Assembly: GCF_034479515.1 (NCBI RefSeq)
Contig: NZ_CP140152.1
Span: 3,286,001-3,350,000 of the forward strand
Direction of reading: 5' to 3'
Source of the DNA: Duganella zoogloeoides
GTDB taxonomy: Bacteria > Pseudomonadota > Gammaproteobacteria > Burkholderiales > Burkholderiaceae_D
DNA: 64,000 nucleotides
Below are positions 41,627 through 50,448 of this stretch, piece by piece. Both the position numbers and the translations under genes were made by a program. Position 1 is the first letter of the stretch. Every line of letters begins with the position of its first letter. Under the pieces are notes generated by a model. It was not told the DNA's origin, ran no database searches, and worked only from the letters and a program-made list of their open reading frames with translations.

Positions 41627-42261
41627 CTGCCCCCCTGCAAGAAGAAACCAATCGCCGCCCCATCGCTGCACGTTCCACCGGCTGGGCGCGCCGGTTCAGC
41701 GCTGCATTGGCGCGCTCGTCGGTCACGCCGAACCAGATTTCCATGCTCAGCATCGTATTTGCCGCTGCCGGCGCTGCCGCCCTGCTGCTCATGCCGGGCT
41801 GGCCGGGCCTGGTGCTATGCGCGCTCGGTATCCAGGGTCGGCTGATCTGCAACCTGCTCGATGGCATGGTGGCGATGGAAGGCGGCAAAAAGTCGGCGCT
41901 GGGGGCGGTGTATAACGAGTTTCCCGACCGCGCGGCCGATTCCATTTTCATCGTGGCGCTCGGCTACGCCATCGGACAGCCCTGGCTGGGCTGGGCCGGC
42001 GCGCTGGCCGCAGCCCTCACTGCGTACGTGCGGGTGTTCGGCGGCGCGCTGGGATTGCCGCAGGATTTTCGCGGGCCGATGGCCAAGCAGCACCGCATGG
42101 CCGTGCTGACCGTCGCCTGCCTGGGCGGTGCTGCCGAAGTGGCACTGAACGGCACCCAGTGGCTGTTGCTGGCGGCGGCGTGGACCATCATGATTGGTTC
42201 AAGCATCACCTGCGTCACGCGCACCAGCGTCATGGCGCGCTTGCTCAGGGAGCGCGCATGA
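41623..42261 (+). CDS. CDP-alcohol phosphatidyltransferase, YnbA-like
   Basis: 212 residues with about five to six membrane helices. The CDP-alcohol motif D-x2-DG-x2-AR-x8-G-x3-D-x3-D appears as Asn77-x2-Asp80-Gly81-x2-Ala84-Met85-x8-Gly94-x3-Asn98-x3-Asp102. Two metal aspartates are Asn, and the Arg is Met. From memory the Asn substitutions also occur in E. coli YnbA, so this is probably that subfamily; the Met is unusual even there. It would exchange CMP of a CDP-lipid for an alcohol. Coupled to both neighbours by 4-base overlaps. Confidence 0.85.
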   Translation: MTAPLQEETNRRPIAARSTGWARRFSAALARSSVTPNQISMLSIVFAAAGAAALLLMPGWPGLVLCALGIQGRLICNLLDGMVAMEGGKKSALGAVYNEFPDRAADSIFIVALGYAIGQPWLGWAGALAAALTAYVRVFGGALGLPQDFRGPMAKQHRMAVLTVACLGGAAEVALNGTQWLLLAAAWTIMIGSSITCVTRTSVMARLLRERA

Positions 42262-42872
42262 GCATTTACGGCCTGTTGTCGCGCCCGCTGCTGATCGGCC
42301 TGGTCCGGCTGCTGGTGGGCGCCATGAGCATGTGGAAGGGCTGCGCCCCGGTGCCGCGCCAGCGCATCTATTTTGCCAACCATACCAGCCACCTCGACAC
42401 CGTCGCCCTGTGGTCGGCGCTGCCCTCCGAGCTGCGCGAGCAAACCCGCCCCGTGGCGGCGCGCGACTACTGGGACGCGACCGCCCTGCGCCGCTACATC
42501 GCGCTGCGCGTGCTCAACGCCATCCTGATCGACCGCCAGCGCAGCGATCCCGCGCACGATCCGCTCGCGCCGCTGATCGAGGGCCTCGAACAAGGCGACT
42601 CGATCCTGATCTTCCCCGAAGGCACTCGCGGCGAGCAGCGTTTGCCGGCGCCGTTCAAGAGCGGCCTGTATCGGCTGGCGAGCCGCTTCCCCGACGTGGA
42701 ACTGGTGCCGGTGTACCTGGAGAACCTGCACCGCAGCATGCCCAAGGGCCGCTACCTGCCGGTGCCGATCACGTGTTCGGTATGGTTCGGCAAACCCATC
42801 TCTTTGCAAGCGGGCGAGACCAGGGAAGACTTCCTGGCCCGGGCCCGGGAATCGATCGTGGAGCTGGCATGA
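42258..42872 (+). CDS. Lysophospholipid acyltransferase (PlsC-like)
   Basis: 204 residues. The acyltransferase motifs are present: NHTSHLD (catalytic His and Asp, H-x4-D) near 41-47, and FPEGTRGEQRLPAPFKSG near 117-134; a hydrophobic N-terminal segment anchors it. Family members move an acyl group to lysophosphatidic acid or other lyso-lipids. Embedded between the phosphatidyltransferase and the cytidylyltransferase with ATGA overlaps at both ends, it likely supplies the phosphatidic-acid-like precursor. Confidence 0.92.
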   Translation: MSIYGLLSRPLLIGLVRLLVGAMSMWKGCAPVPRQRIYFANHTSHLDTVALWSALPSELREQTRPVAARDYWDATALRRYIALRVLNAILIDRQRSDPAHDPLAPLIEGLEQGDSILIFPEGTRGEQRLPAPFKSGLYRLASRFPDVELVPVYLENLHRSMPKGRYLPVPITCSVWFGKPISLQAGETREDFLARARESIVELA

Positions 42873-43810
42873 GCGCATCGCAAAAATTCTGGTATCTGAT
42901 CGGCGGCCTGGCGCTGGTGCTCGTCATTGCCAGCACCATCGGCTTCATCCTGCGCCGCCGCATCACCACGCTGCGCGGCCAGCACATCGTACACAACATG
43001 ATCGAGCGCACCAACGCCTGGTGGGGCATGGTCGCGATCCTGGCCGTGGCCTTTGGCGCCGGCCGCGTGAGCGCCATCCTGCTGTTCGTGCTGATCTCGT
43101 ATTTCGCGCTGCGCGAATTCATCACGCTGACACCCACGCCGCCGGGCGACCACAACGCGCTGTCGATCGCATTTTTTGTCGCGATTCCATTCCAGTACTA
43201 CCTGATCTGGACCAACTGGTATTCGCTGTTCACCATACTGATTCCCGTGTACGGCTTCCTGCTGCTGCCGTCGATCAGCGTGCTGTCGCAGGACACCGGT
43301 AATTTTCTCGAACGCGCTGCCAAGATCCAGTGGGGCCTGATGATCACCGTGTACTGCATCAGCCACGCGCCGGCGCTCCTGATGCTCGACATCGCCGGCT
43401 ACGAAGGCCAGAACGCCCTGCTGCTGCTGTACATGATGCTGGTGGCGCAAAGCAGCGACGTGTTCCAGTACGTGTTCGGCACCCTGTTCGGCAAGCGCAA
43501 GGTGGCGCCGCTGGTCAGTCCCAACAAGACCGTGGAAGGCCTGGTGGGCGGCGGGCTATGCGCGATTGCCACCGGCGCGGCGATGTGGTGGATCACGCCG
43601 TTCTCGCCGTGGGAAAGCGCCGGCATGGCGTTCGCCATCGTGGCCATGGGTTTCCTCGGTGGGCTGGTGATGTCCGCCATCAAGCGCAGCCTCGGCGCCA
43701 AGGACTGGGGCAGCATGATCAAGGGACACGGCGGCATGCTGGACCGGCTCGATTCGATCTGCTTCGCCGCGCCGGTGTTCTTCCACCTGACGCGGTACTG
43801 CTATACCTAA
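42869..43810 (+). CDS. CdsA/YnbB-like phosphatidate cytidylyltransferase
   Basis: 313 residues with about eight membrane helices. The CdsA-type signature is SPNKTVEGLVGG and, near the end, MSAIKRSLGAKDWGSMIKGHGG followed by MLDRLDS. This pattern, with RRKVAPLVSPNKT, resembles E. coli YnbB as I recall it. It makes CDP-diacylglycerol (or a related CDP-lipid) from phosphatidate and CTP. Its final TAA overlaps the TAG of the convergent dehydrogenase gene by two to three bases. Confidence 0.92.
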   Translation: MSASQKFWYLIGGLALVLVIASTIGFILRRRITTLRGQHIVHNMIERTNAWWGMVAILAVAFGAGRVSAILLFVLISYFALREFITLTPTPPGDHNALSIAFFVAIPFQYYLIWTNWYSLFTILIPVYGFLLLPSISVLSQDTGNFLERAAKIQWGLMITVYCISHAPALLMLDIAGYEGQNALLLLYMMLVAQSSDVFQYVFGTLFGKRKVAPLVSPNKTVEGLVGGGLCAIATGAAMWWITPFSPWESAGMAFAIVAMGFLGGLVMSAIKRSLGAKDWGSMIKGHGGMLDRLDSICFAAPVFFHLTRYCYT

Positions 43811-44910
43811 TCCAGCGGGATGCTGACGATGCGGTCGTCGCCGGTGCGCGGCGTGCCGCGGCCGTCGGTGTTATTGGTCACCATCCACAGCTTGCCGTCC
43901 GGTGTGACCACCACGTCGCGCAGGCGGCCGTATTCGCCACTGTAGCGGTCCACGGCGGTCGATGGCGTGGCCAGCGGGATTTGCCGCAGCCGCTCGCCGC
44001 GCAGGTTGGCGATATAGATCGAATTGCCGCTGATCGCCATGCCGCTGGGACTGGCCGTGGCGGTGCTCCACTGCTGCAGCGGATTGGTGTAGCGGCTGTC
44101 CGTACCCATGCCTTCCACCACCGGCCAGCCATAGTTGGCGCCGGCCGTGATGCGGTTCAGTTCATCCCAGGTATTCTGGCCGAATTCGGACGCGTACATG
44201 GTGCCGTCGGCAGCCCAGGCGATGCCTTGGGGGTTGCGGTGGCCGAGCGTGTAGATGTACGAGCCGGCGAAGGGATTGTCGCGCGGGACCGCGCCGTCCG
44301 GCGTCATGCGCAGGATCTTGCCGCCCAATGAAGCCATGTCCTGGGCGCGCGCGGTGTTGGCGGCGTCGCCGGCGGTGGCGTACAACATGCCATCAGGGCC
44401 GAACGCGATGCGGCCGCCGTTATGGGTGCTGGCGGCCGGTATGCCGTTCAAGATCGACTGCACCGCGCCCAGGCGGATACTGGCGCCAGTGCCCGACAGC
44501 GGATAGCGCACGATGCGGTTCTGGGTACCTGCGGTGAAATACACGTACAGGTAATCGTCGCGCACGGCGATGCCGAGCAGGCCGCCTTCGCCGCCACCAT
44601 TCACGCCGGCGATCACCGCCACCTCGCTCAAGGCGCCGTTGCTGCCGACGGCGACGATGCGGTCGGTGTCACGCTCGCTCACCAGCGGCGTGCCCTTGTA
44701 GAACGCGATCGACCACGGCGCCTGCAAGCCGCTGGCCACCACTGTCGGCGTGGTGGGCGCGGTAGGCGTACCGGGATTGACGGGCGGATTGACGACAACC
44801 ACGGTGTCGTCGCTGGAGCCGCCGCACGCGGCCAGTCCGAGAACGATGGCAAGCGTGCAACCGTGGGCGGCCAGCCGGGCCGGGCGTAACGCAGGGATGG
44901 TGCGGGTCAT
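43807..44910 (-). CDS. PQQ-dependent sugar dehydrogenase-like lipoprotein (Asd/sGDH family)
   Basis: 367 residues. A lipobox in LGLAACGGS marks a lipoprotein. The rest is a six-bladed beta-propeller of the soluble glucose dehydrogenase / Asd family: APWSIAFYKG, GGEGGLLGIAV, STHNGGRIAFGPDG with the catalytic His, GHRNPQGIAW and NYGWPVVEG are the typical blade segments. It probably oxidises aldose sugars with PQQ in the periplasm; PQQ synthesis genes are not in view. Length fits the family. Confidence 0.92.
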   Translation of the reverse strand: MTRTIPALRPARLAAHGCTLAIVLGLAACGGSSDDTVVVVNPPVNPGTPTAPTTPTVVASGLQAPWSIAFYKGTPLVSERDTDRIVAVGSNGALSEVAVIAGVNGGGEGGLLGIAVRDDYLYVYFTAGTQNRIVRYPLSGTGASIRLGAVQSILNGIPAASTHNGGRIAFGPDGMLYATAGDAANTARAQDMASLGGKILRMTPDGAVPRDNPFAGSYIYTLGHRNPQGIAWAADGTMYASEFGQNTWDELNRITAGANYGWPVVEGMGTDSRYTNPLQQWSTATASPSGMAISGNSIYIANLRGERLRQIPLATPSTAVDRYSGEYGRLRDVVVTPDGKLWMVTNNTDGRGTPRTGDDRIVSIPLD

Positions 44911-44992
44911 GGCGGTCTCCTGGGTCGTGGCGCGACCGGGGTCGCGGTGGAGATGCCAAGCTACCTGTTTTCCGCGATGGCCGGCGCACTGC

Positions 44993-46195
44993 TCAGCTGC
45001 GCACCGAGGCCAGGCGCAGGCGTACCACTCCCGGCCCGCCAGCCAAAGGTGCTGCCACGCCATCGGCGGCAAAGCAGCCGGATTCACCGTCGGCCTCCAG
45101 TTTGAAACGCGCCACCGCCGCCGACAGCAGCCCTGCCTGGTGTTGCAGGTTGCCGGCATCGAGCGCGGCCTGGCGTACCCGCGCCACGCTTTGCTGGGTG
45201 ACGCGATCGACTTCGACGATCGCAGCGCAGGCGTCGCCGTAACCGTTCGTGCTGTCGTCCGCGCCCAGTGCCCGCACCATGCCACTGGCTTGTTGCAACG
45301 AGGCGGCCTGGCGCTCGGCGCGGGCGCGCACTTCGGCAGTGCTGCGCGCCACCTGGCGCGCGGCAGCGTCCAGCGCTTGTGCGGAGGCCAGGATGGTCTT
45401 GAGCGTGGTATTGAGATTGCGTACGCTGGTGTCGAGCGCGCGCGCGGTCGCGGCGATTTCGTCGCCGCCGTATTCGCGGTTCTTCACTGCCAGGTTGCCT
45501 TCAGCCAGGTCCACGGCAGCGACGCCGATAGCGCGCACCTCCGTGAGCAGCGCGTTGCGCACGGCGCTCGTCACCAGCAGCGCCAGGCCCACCGCCGCCG
45601 CCACCAGCGCCGGCATCCAGAGCGACAGCGTCATAAAGTCCGCTTCGGCAGCACGGTAATCGCGCTCTCCCAGCGCCTGTTCGAGCAGCGACAACTGCTC
45701 GAGCCGCTGCGCCACCACGTCGAACGCGCGCCCAGCTTTGGACATGGCATTGGCGGCAATCGCATGGTCGTCGATGGCAATGTCGAGCGCGTCGGCCACC
45801 GCCTTCACGTACTGCCCGTAGGCGGCTTGCGCCTCCACCACGAAGCGGCGCTCGGCCGGATCGGTCTGGGTGATGCGTTCGAGCCGGGCGAACTGGCGCT
45901 CGAGCGCGGCGTGGCGAGCGTGGGTTGCGCGCACCAGGCCATCGGTACGATTGAACGTGAAGCCGGCGTTGAGCCAGGCGAGCAACTGGTAAGCTTCGGT
46001 ATGGGCGCGGCTGGTGCCGGCCACCAGGTCGCCGACTGCCTTCAGGCGTACGGCGCGTTCCTGCATGATGGTGTCGAGCGACTGGTTTTGCCGCGCCATG
46101 CCAAGATAGGCGCCGGTCGCCAGGATCAGCAGCAGCACCAGCACGATGCCGGGCGCGAGCAACAGCTTGGGGCCGATGCGCAGCTTGTTCAGCAT
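44993..46195 (-). CDS. Chemoreceptor-like protein lacking the signalling tip
   Basis: 400 residues; related receptors are usually 500-550. TM1 is at about 11-33, a four-helix periplasmic domain at 34-193, TM2 at 194-212 and a HAMP-like region at 213-265. The cytoplasmic coiled coil starts normally (ERQAASLQQASGMVRAL) and ends normally (VDRVTQQSVARVRQAALDAGNLQHQA), but the part between is missing. Only about 15 odd residues (GADDSTNGYGDACAA) remain. The tip that contacts CheA and CheW is therefore absent. The frame is intact and the ends are conserved, so this looks like a deleted receptor kept as a protein, not a pseudogene with stops. Confidence 0.88.
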   Translation of the reverse strand: MLNKLRIGPKLLLAPGIVLVLLLILATGAYLGMARQNQSLDTIMQERAVRLKAVGDLVAGTSRAHTEAYQLLAWLNAGFTFNRTDGLVRATHARHAALERQFARLERITQTDPAERRFVVEAQAAYGQYVKAVADALDIAIDDHAIAANAMSKAGRAFDVVAQRLEQLSLLEQALGERDYRAAEADFMTLSLWMPALVAAAVGLALLVTSAVRNALLTEVRAIGVAAVDLAEGNLAVKNREYGGDEIAATARALDTSVRNLNTTLKTILASAQALDAAARQVARSTAEVRARAERQAASLQQASGMVRALGADDSTNGYGDACAAIVEVDRVTQQSVARVRQAALDAGNLQHQAGLLSAAVARFKLEADGESGCFAADGVAAPLAGGPGVVRLRLASVRS

Positions 46196-46337
46196 CGGCG
46201 CGCTCGGTCGGCAAACAGGACACGCATGGCGGTCTCCGGCAGGTAAGATTACCTACTGTAAGCTGCTGCTTCCGCGCAAGTTTGCGTTGAATCAATAATA
46301 AATCCTCACGGCAAATTTACAACGGAATCGATGACGC

Positions 46338-46667
46338 ATGAAAGCAAAAACCAAGGCAGTATTGATCTCGGCACTGCTGTTCCCCGGACTGGGCCACTTC
46401 GTGCTCAAGCGCGCCATGCGCGCCTGCCTGTTCATCGTACCGACCCTGCTGGCGATCGGCGTGCTGCTGCGTACCACGCTGGCCCTGGCCGACCAGCTGG
46501 TGGCGGAAATCCAGAGCGGCGCCCTGCCCCTCGATATTCCATTGATCATGGAGCGCATCAGCGCCGCCGGTGGCGACGACACCAGCACCAACGTGGCCTC
46601 GCTGGTGATCGTGGTGTGCTGGCTGGGGTCGATTCTCGATGCGTGGTGGCTTGAGCGCGGCAAGTAA
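46338..46667 (+). CDS. Small membrane protein of unknown function
   Basis: 109 residues. ISALLFPGLGHFVLKRAMRACLF is the opening segment of a TM2-domain-like or DUF-type small inner-membrane protein (the PGLGHFxL motif is common in them). Three hydrophobic helices are apparent, with a charged loop around 55-82. The stop codon is directly adjacent to the stop of the convergent permease gene. Function unknown. Confidence 0.7.
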   Translation: MKAKTKAVLISALLFPGLGHFVLKRAMRACLFIVPTLLAIGVLLRTTLALADQLVAEIQSGALPLDIPLIMERISAAGGDDTSTNVASLVIVVCWLGSILDAWWLERGK

Positions 46668-48104
46668 TCAGGGCGCGATCCGCGCCGCCGGGTACAGCGG
46701 CGGTGCGGCCATCAGCCGCATCCACTGCCAGCGCGTCGCTGCGGCCAGCACGATGACCAGCGCCAGTGACGGCCACCACCAGTTGAAGTCCCTGAGCCTG
46801 GCGTCGAGCCATGGCACCACGTAATACAGCAGCACCATCGACATCGGCGCCACGATGATGATCGATGAGCTGCCGCCCCTGGACTTCGGCGCAGCCGCAT
46901 GGTTGCACAGCAGGGGCAAGCCGCTCAGCAACCATAAAGCCGCCTGCATGGCGCGCATGCCGTTGGCAGGCCAACCGTGCTCGGAAACTACGGCCAGCGC
47001 CACCAGGCACGCCGCCGACACCGTCCATACCAGCAGGAAGCGGCGCAGAACGATGCTCGCCCACACCCGGTTCAACCGGCTTCGCTCCGGTGCGCGTGGC
47101 GCCAGCCGGTACAGTTCCTGCTCCACGCCGGTCGCACCCAATGCAGCGATCACGTACGCCGCGTACAGGGCCGGCGCCATGAACAGGCACTGGATCATGA
47201 ACGGCGCCGTCGCGATCTCCGCCATCAGGTCGTGATCTACCAAGCCGGTCGCCATCGTGCCCAGCATCAGCACCGTCGGCACCAGCGCCAGCAGCATGGC
47301 GGTACCCGCGTGCCGCCCTGCCCCCATGGCGTGCAGCATCAACGCCGCCTGGTCGCCGCTGGCAATATCGCGGCGCAGCACCACGGCGTGCAGCGCCCTG
47401 GCGGCGCGGGCCAGGCGGCCGACACCGGTAGCGAACCACGGCCCCTGCGCCCCGGCCGCCACGGCGCTCGCTTGCCGGCGGCCTGCCATGTGGCGATCGC
47501 CTGGACGCGGCAGCGCCAGACGCATCGCCCACGCCAGCGCGGCCAGTTCCAGCAGCACCGCGGCACCGGTCCATGCCAGCTCCACCGTGGCGGAAATCTC
47601 GCGGCCACCATCGACCAGGCGGCGCAGGATCAACCAGCCGACGACCATCAGCGGCGCAAGCAGGACCAGCGCGGACCGCGCACTGAGCAACAGCAACCCG
47701 CACATCAGCGCACCGGCGCCCAGCAGCAGCGCGGTAAAATGCCGGCCGCCGAACCCCGCTGCGAGCACCACGGCGATCAGCAACGCGCCCAGTACGCCCG
47801 CCATGAAACAGTGGCGCAGCAACCGCCGCCGCAAGCCCGGCGCCAGTACCGCAGTGGCCGACGCGTTCTGCTGACCGGCGCTGACGAACCATAGCACGCA
47901 CCAAGCGGCGATGAACAAGGCAATCAGCATGGCCGGCTGGCGCAACAGCACCCCCATCGCGTACAGCAAGCCGGTGACCAACAACACCAGCATCAATACC
48001 CACGGCTGCAACATCCGGTACGGAAGCGGTGTCCAGCGCCAGTCCGGCAGCAGGCCACGCAGTGCACGCCGATCTTTGTCAGGACGGCTCAGATCAGATG
48101 TCAC
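46668..48104 (-). CDS. ABC exporter membrane protein, second permease, GTG start
   Basis: 478 residues with about ten or more hydrophobic helices. It shares motifs with the permease at 49015-50448: LPRPGDRHMA versus LPRAGDRHIA, ELYRLAPRAPERSRLNRV versus ALYRLAPAAPAAGQFNRV, and a LAPGLRRRLL versus LVPGFRRRLM segment near the start. The two are therefore paralogues, an ABC-2 type permease pair. It starts with GTG overlapping the ATPase stop (GTGA). The order permease-ATPase-permease suggests a heterodimeric exporter. Confidence 0.8.
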   Translation of the reverse strand: MTSDLSRPDKDRRALRGLLPDWRWTPLPYRMLQPWVLMLVLLVTGLLYAMGVLLRQPAMLIALFIAAWCVLWFVSAGQQNASATAVLAPGLRRRLLRHCFMAGVLGALLIAVVLAAGFGGRHFTALLLGAGALMCGLLLLSARSALVLLAPLMVVGWLILRRLVDGGREISATVELAWTGAAVLLELAALAWAMRLALPRPGDRHMAGRRQASAVAAGAQGPWFATGVGRLARAARALHAVVLRRDIASGDQAALMLHAMGAGRHAGTAMLLALVPTVLMLGTMATGLVDHDLMAEIATAPFMIQCLFMAPALYAAYVIAALGATGVEQELYRLAPRAPERSRLNRVWASIVLRRFLLVWTVSAACLVALAVVSEHGWPANGMRAMQAALWLLSGLPLLCNHAAAPKSRGGSSSIIIVAPMSMVLLYYVVPWLDARLRDFNWWWPSLALVIVLAAATRWQWMRLMAAPPLYPAARIAP

Positions 48105-48976
48105 CGGGTCACCTCGACAAACAGGTCTTCCAGGCTCAGGGTATCGACCTTGAGGCCGGTGCGGGCGCGCAGTTGTGCGTCCTCCTCGGCGCTCAGGCGC
48201 GCCAGTACGGTGACGCTGCCATCGGCGTGCCCGTGGCGGCGCACTTCGCGTTGCAGGCGCAGCGCGTCGATGGCGCCGGCGTCGCCCGAGATGCGCGACG
48301 CGCTTTCCAGCAGCTCGTCAAGCGCGCCCTGCAAGGCGATCTGGCCGTTCTGCAGGAAGGCGACATCGAGCGCCACCCGTTCCAGGTCGGACAGGATGTG
48401 GGTGGAAAAGATCACCGTGGTATCGTGCTCGATCACGTCGTTCACCAGCTCGTGCAGGAAGTCGCGCCGGCCCACGGGGTCGAGGCTGGCCACCGGTTCG
48501 TCGAGCACCAGCAACGCCGGATCGTGGGCCAGCGCGCGGATGATCGACAGGCGCTGCTTTTCGCCGCCCGACAATTTGCTGATCGGTTTCCCGCAGGCCT
48601 GGGCATCGAACCCCCAGCGCGCCAGCAGTGAGGTGACCTTTTGCGCGTTCCAGCGCGGGTACAAGGCCTTGAAATAGTCGAGCATCTGGATCGGCGTCAT
48701 CCACTCGAACAGCTCGGACTTTTGCGGCACGTAGCCGATGTTGGCGCGGACGGTGTCGCTGAGTGCTGTGACCGGTTCGCCCAGCAGTGTGCAAGCGCCG
48801 CGATCGGCCTCGCGCAAACCCAGCAGGCACTCGAGCAGGGTCGATTTACCGGCGCCATTGCGGCCAAGCAAGCCGACAATGGTGCCCGGTTCGATGGTCC
48901 AGTTGACGCCTTGCAGTACCGGCTGCTTGCCGAATGCCTTGTGCAGACCGGCGACATGGACGATGGGTGTCTTCAT
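48101..48976 (-). CDS. ABC transporter ATP-binding protein of the GntR-controlled exporter
   Basis: 291 residues from ATG 48976, with AAGGA about six bases upstream. Walker A GRNGAGKST is near 37-45, the signature LSGGEKQRLSI and Walker B LLVLDEPVASLD follow, and the H-loop is STHILSDLE. This is the drug/lantibiotic-type (CcmA/BcrA/YtrB-like) cytoplasmic ATPase. A C-terminal extension of about 70 residues (SRISGDAGAIDALRL onward) is typical of YtrB-type ATPases. It lies between the two paralogous permeases. Confidence 0.92.
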   Translation of the reverse strand: MKTPIVHVAGLHKAFGKQPVLQGVNWTIEPGTIVGLLGRNGAGKSTLLECLLGLREADRGACTLLGEPVTALSDTVRANIGYVPQKSELFEWMTPIQMLDYFKALYPRWNAQKVTSLLARWGFDAQACGKPISKLSGGEKQRLSIIRALAHDPALLVLDEPVASLDPVGRRDFLHELVNDVIEHDTTVIFSTHILSDLERVALDVAFLQNGQIALQGALDELLESASRISGDAGAIDALRLQREVRRHGHADGSVTVLARLSAEEDAQLRARTGLKVDTLSLEDLFVEVTR

Positions 48977-49014
48977 TATTATTCCTTGTGTTGGTATCGA
49001 GGGTATCGTTGGTG

Positions 49015-50448
49015 TCAGTGAGGTAAGGTGGCGATGACGCAGGACTGGCGGCACGCCGGAAAAGCAGGCGCCGCGCGCACCATCGCTTGCCATTGCTGTC
49101 GCAACACCAGTGCGATCGCTGCTGTCAGAACCAGGGCAGGCGTCCCCCAGTCCAGCGTCGGCAGCGCGCGGATGTAAGCAAATGAAAAGATGTAGAAGCC
49201 TGTCACGAAGCCTATCGTCAGCAATGGCGCCAGATTGTTTTTAGCGGCAGGCATGGCCGCATAGTCGCGCAGCAAGAGGCCAGCAAATGGCAGTGCCAGC
49301 AACGCCTGCAATACCAGCATCCCGGCAGTGCGCGCCAGGTCGCCTGCCCCCCACGCCACCAGCCCCAGGCACAGCACCGACACCAGCCAGACTTGCATAT
49401 AACGGCTCAGCAATTCAGCGGCCAGCACCCGGTTGAACTGCCCCGCCGCAGGGGCGGCTGGCGCCAGGCGATACAACGCCTGTTCGCCGCGCAAGCTGGA
49501 CAGCGTGCCCCATACGCCCACGGCATACATCGGCGCTGCCGTCACGACTAGCGCCTGGAACATCTGGCTACCTTGCAGGGTACCGAAGCGGCTGAGGGCT
49601 TCGACGGTACCGGCCACCGCCGGCAGCATTGCGATCGCCATGATCGCCTGTACCGCCCCCATTACCATGGGCAACATCGGGTAGGACATGCTCAGGGCAT
49701 GCATCATCATCTTGCCCGGGCCGGCGCTCCGGCGTCCGGCGCTCCGGCGGCTGTCGCGCGCCAGCACGCGGGCATATCCCAGCCCGGGGAGCGAGGTGCG
49801 AGAGCCCATCTCGGATGCTGCAAAATTACCTTGCCACATAGGTACAACTGCGCGCAGCCGCTGATGCCAGGCTATGTGCCGATCACCAGCACGAGGCAAC
49901 GCGAGCCACAAGCCTGCCGCCAGCAGCGCCAGGTCAAGCAACAGACCGACCGCAAACCACGACGGTTGGCCGAGTATGGCGCCGAGTACGACCAGGTGGT
50001 GATCGAGGCTGGTCCATTTTGCGGTCAGGATCGCCACCACCAGCAGCACCAGTGATACCTTCGGTTGCACGCGCCGGGCGATCAGCCACGCCCCCGGCAC
50101 CGCACCGGCAAGGATGGCTGCGCCAGCCATACGATGGACTCCCAGTACAATCGCCACGCCTGCCGCAATGGACAGCGTGGACAGTCCCCAAGCCAAGGCA
50201 GCCCTGCCCATCAGGCGCCGCCGAAAGCCCGGCACCAGCATGGCGTTGGCGGGACTGTTTTCCCGAACACAGCTGGCGTGGTAACCGATGCATAAAAGAG
50301 CGACAAGGCCGCAATAGCTCGCCAGCAGCAATTGCGCCAGCGGCCACATGGCCGTGGCATATGGCAAGCCTACATGACCCAAAGTCCAGGCCAGGGCCAG
50401 GATCAGTGCGCTCATCACGAAGGGAGTGGCAGGATGCGCCTTGGTCAT
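49015..50448 (-). CDS. ABC exporter membrane protein, first permease
   Basis: 477 residues with about ten hydrophobic helices, paralogous to the permease at 46668-48104 by the shared ALYRLAPAAP and GDRHIA motifs. The ATG at 50448 overlaps the stop of the GntR regulator (ATGA), so the regulator and transporter are made together. It ends 38 bases before the ATPase start. The arrangement resembles ytr- or bcr-type exporters. Substrate unknown. Confidence 0.8.
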   Translation of the reverse strand: MTKAHPATPFVMSALILALAWTLGHVGLPYATAMWPLAQLLLASYCGLVALLCIGYHASCVRENSPANAMLVPGFRRRLMGRAALAWGLSTLSIAAGVAIVLGVHRMAGAAILAGAVPGAWLIARRVQPKVSLVLLVVAILTAKWTSLDHHLVVLGAILGQPSWFAVGLLLDLALLAAGLWLALPRAGDRHIAWHQRLRAVVPMWQGNFAASEMGSRTSLPGLGYARVLARDSRRSAGRRSAGPGKMMMHALSMSYPMLPMVMGAVQAIMAIAMLPAVAGTVEALSRFGTLQGSQMFQALVVTAAPMYAVGVWGTLSSLRGEQALYRLAPAAPAAGQFNRVLAAELLSRYMQVWLVSVLCLGLVAWGAGDLARTAGMLVLQALLALPFAGLLLRDYAAMPAAKNNLAPLLTIGFVTGFYIFSFAYIRALPTLDWGTPALVLTAAIALVLRQQWQAMVRAAPAFPACRQSCVIATLPH

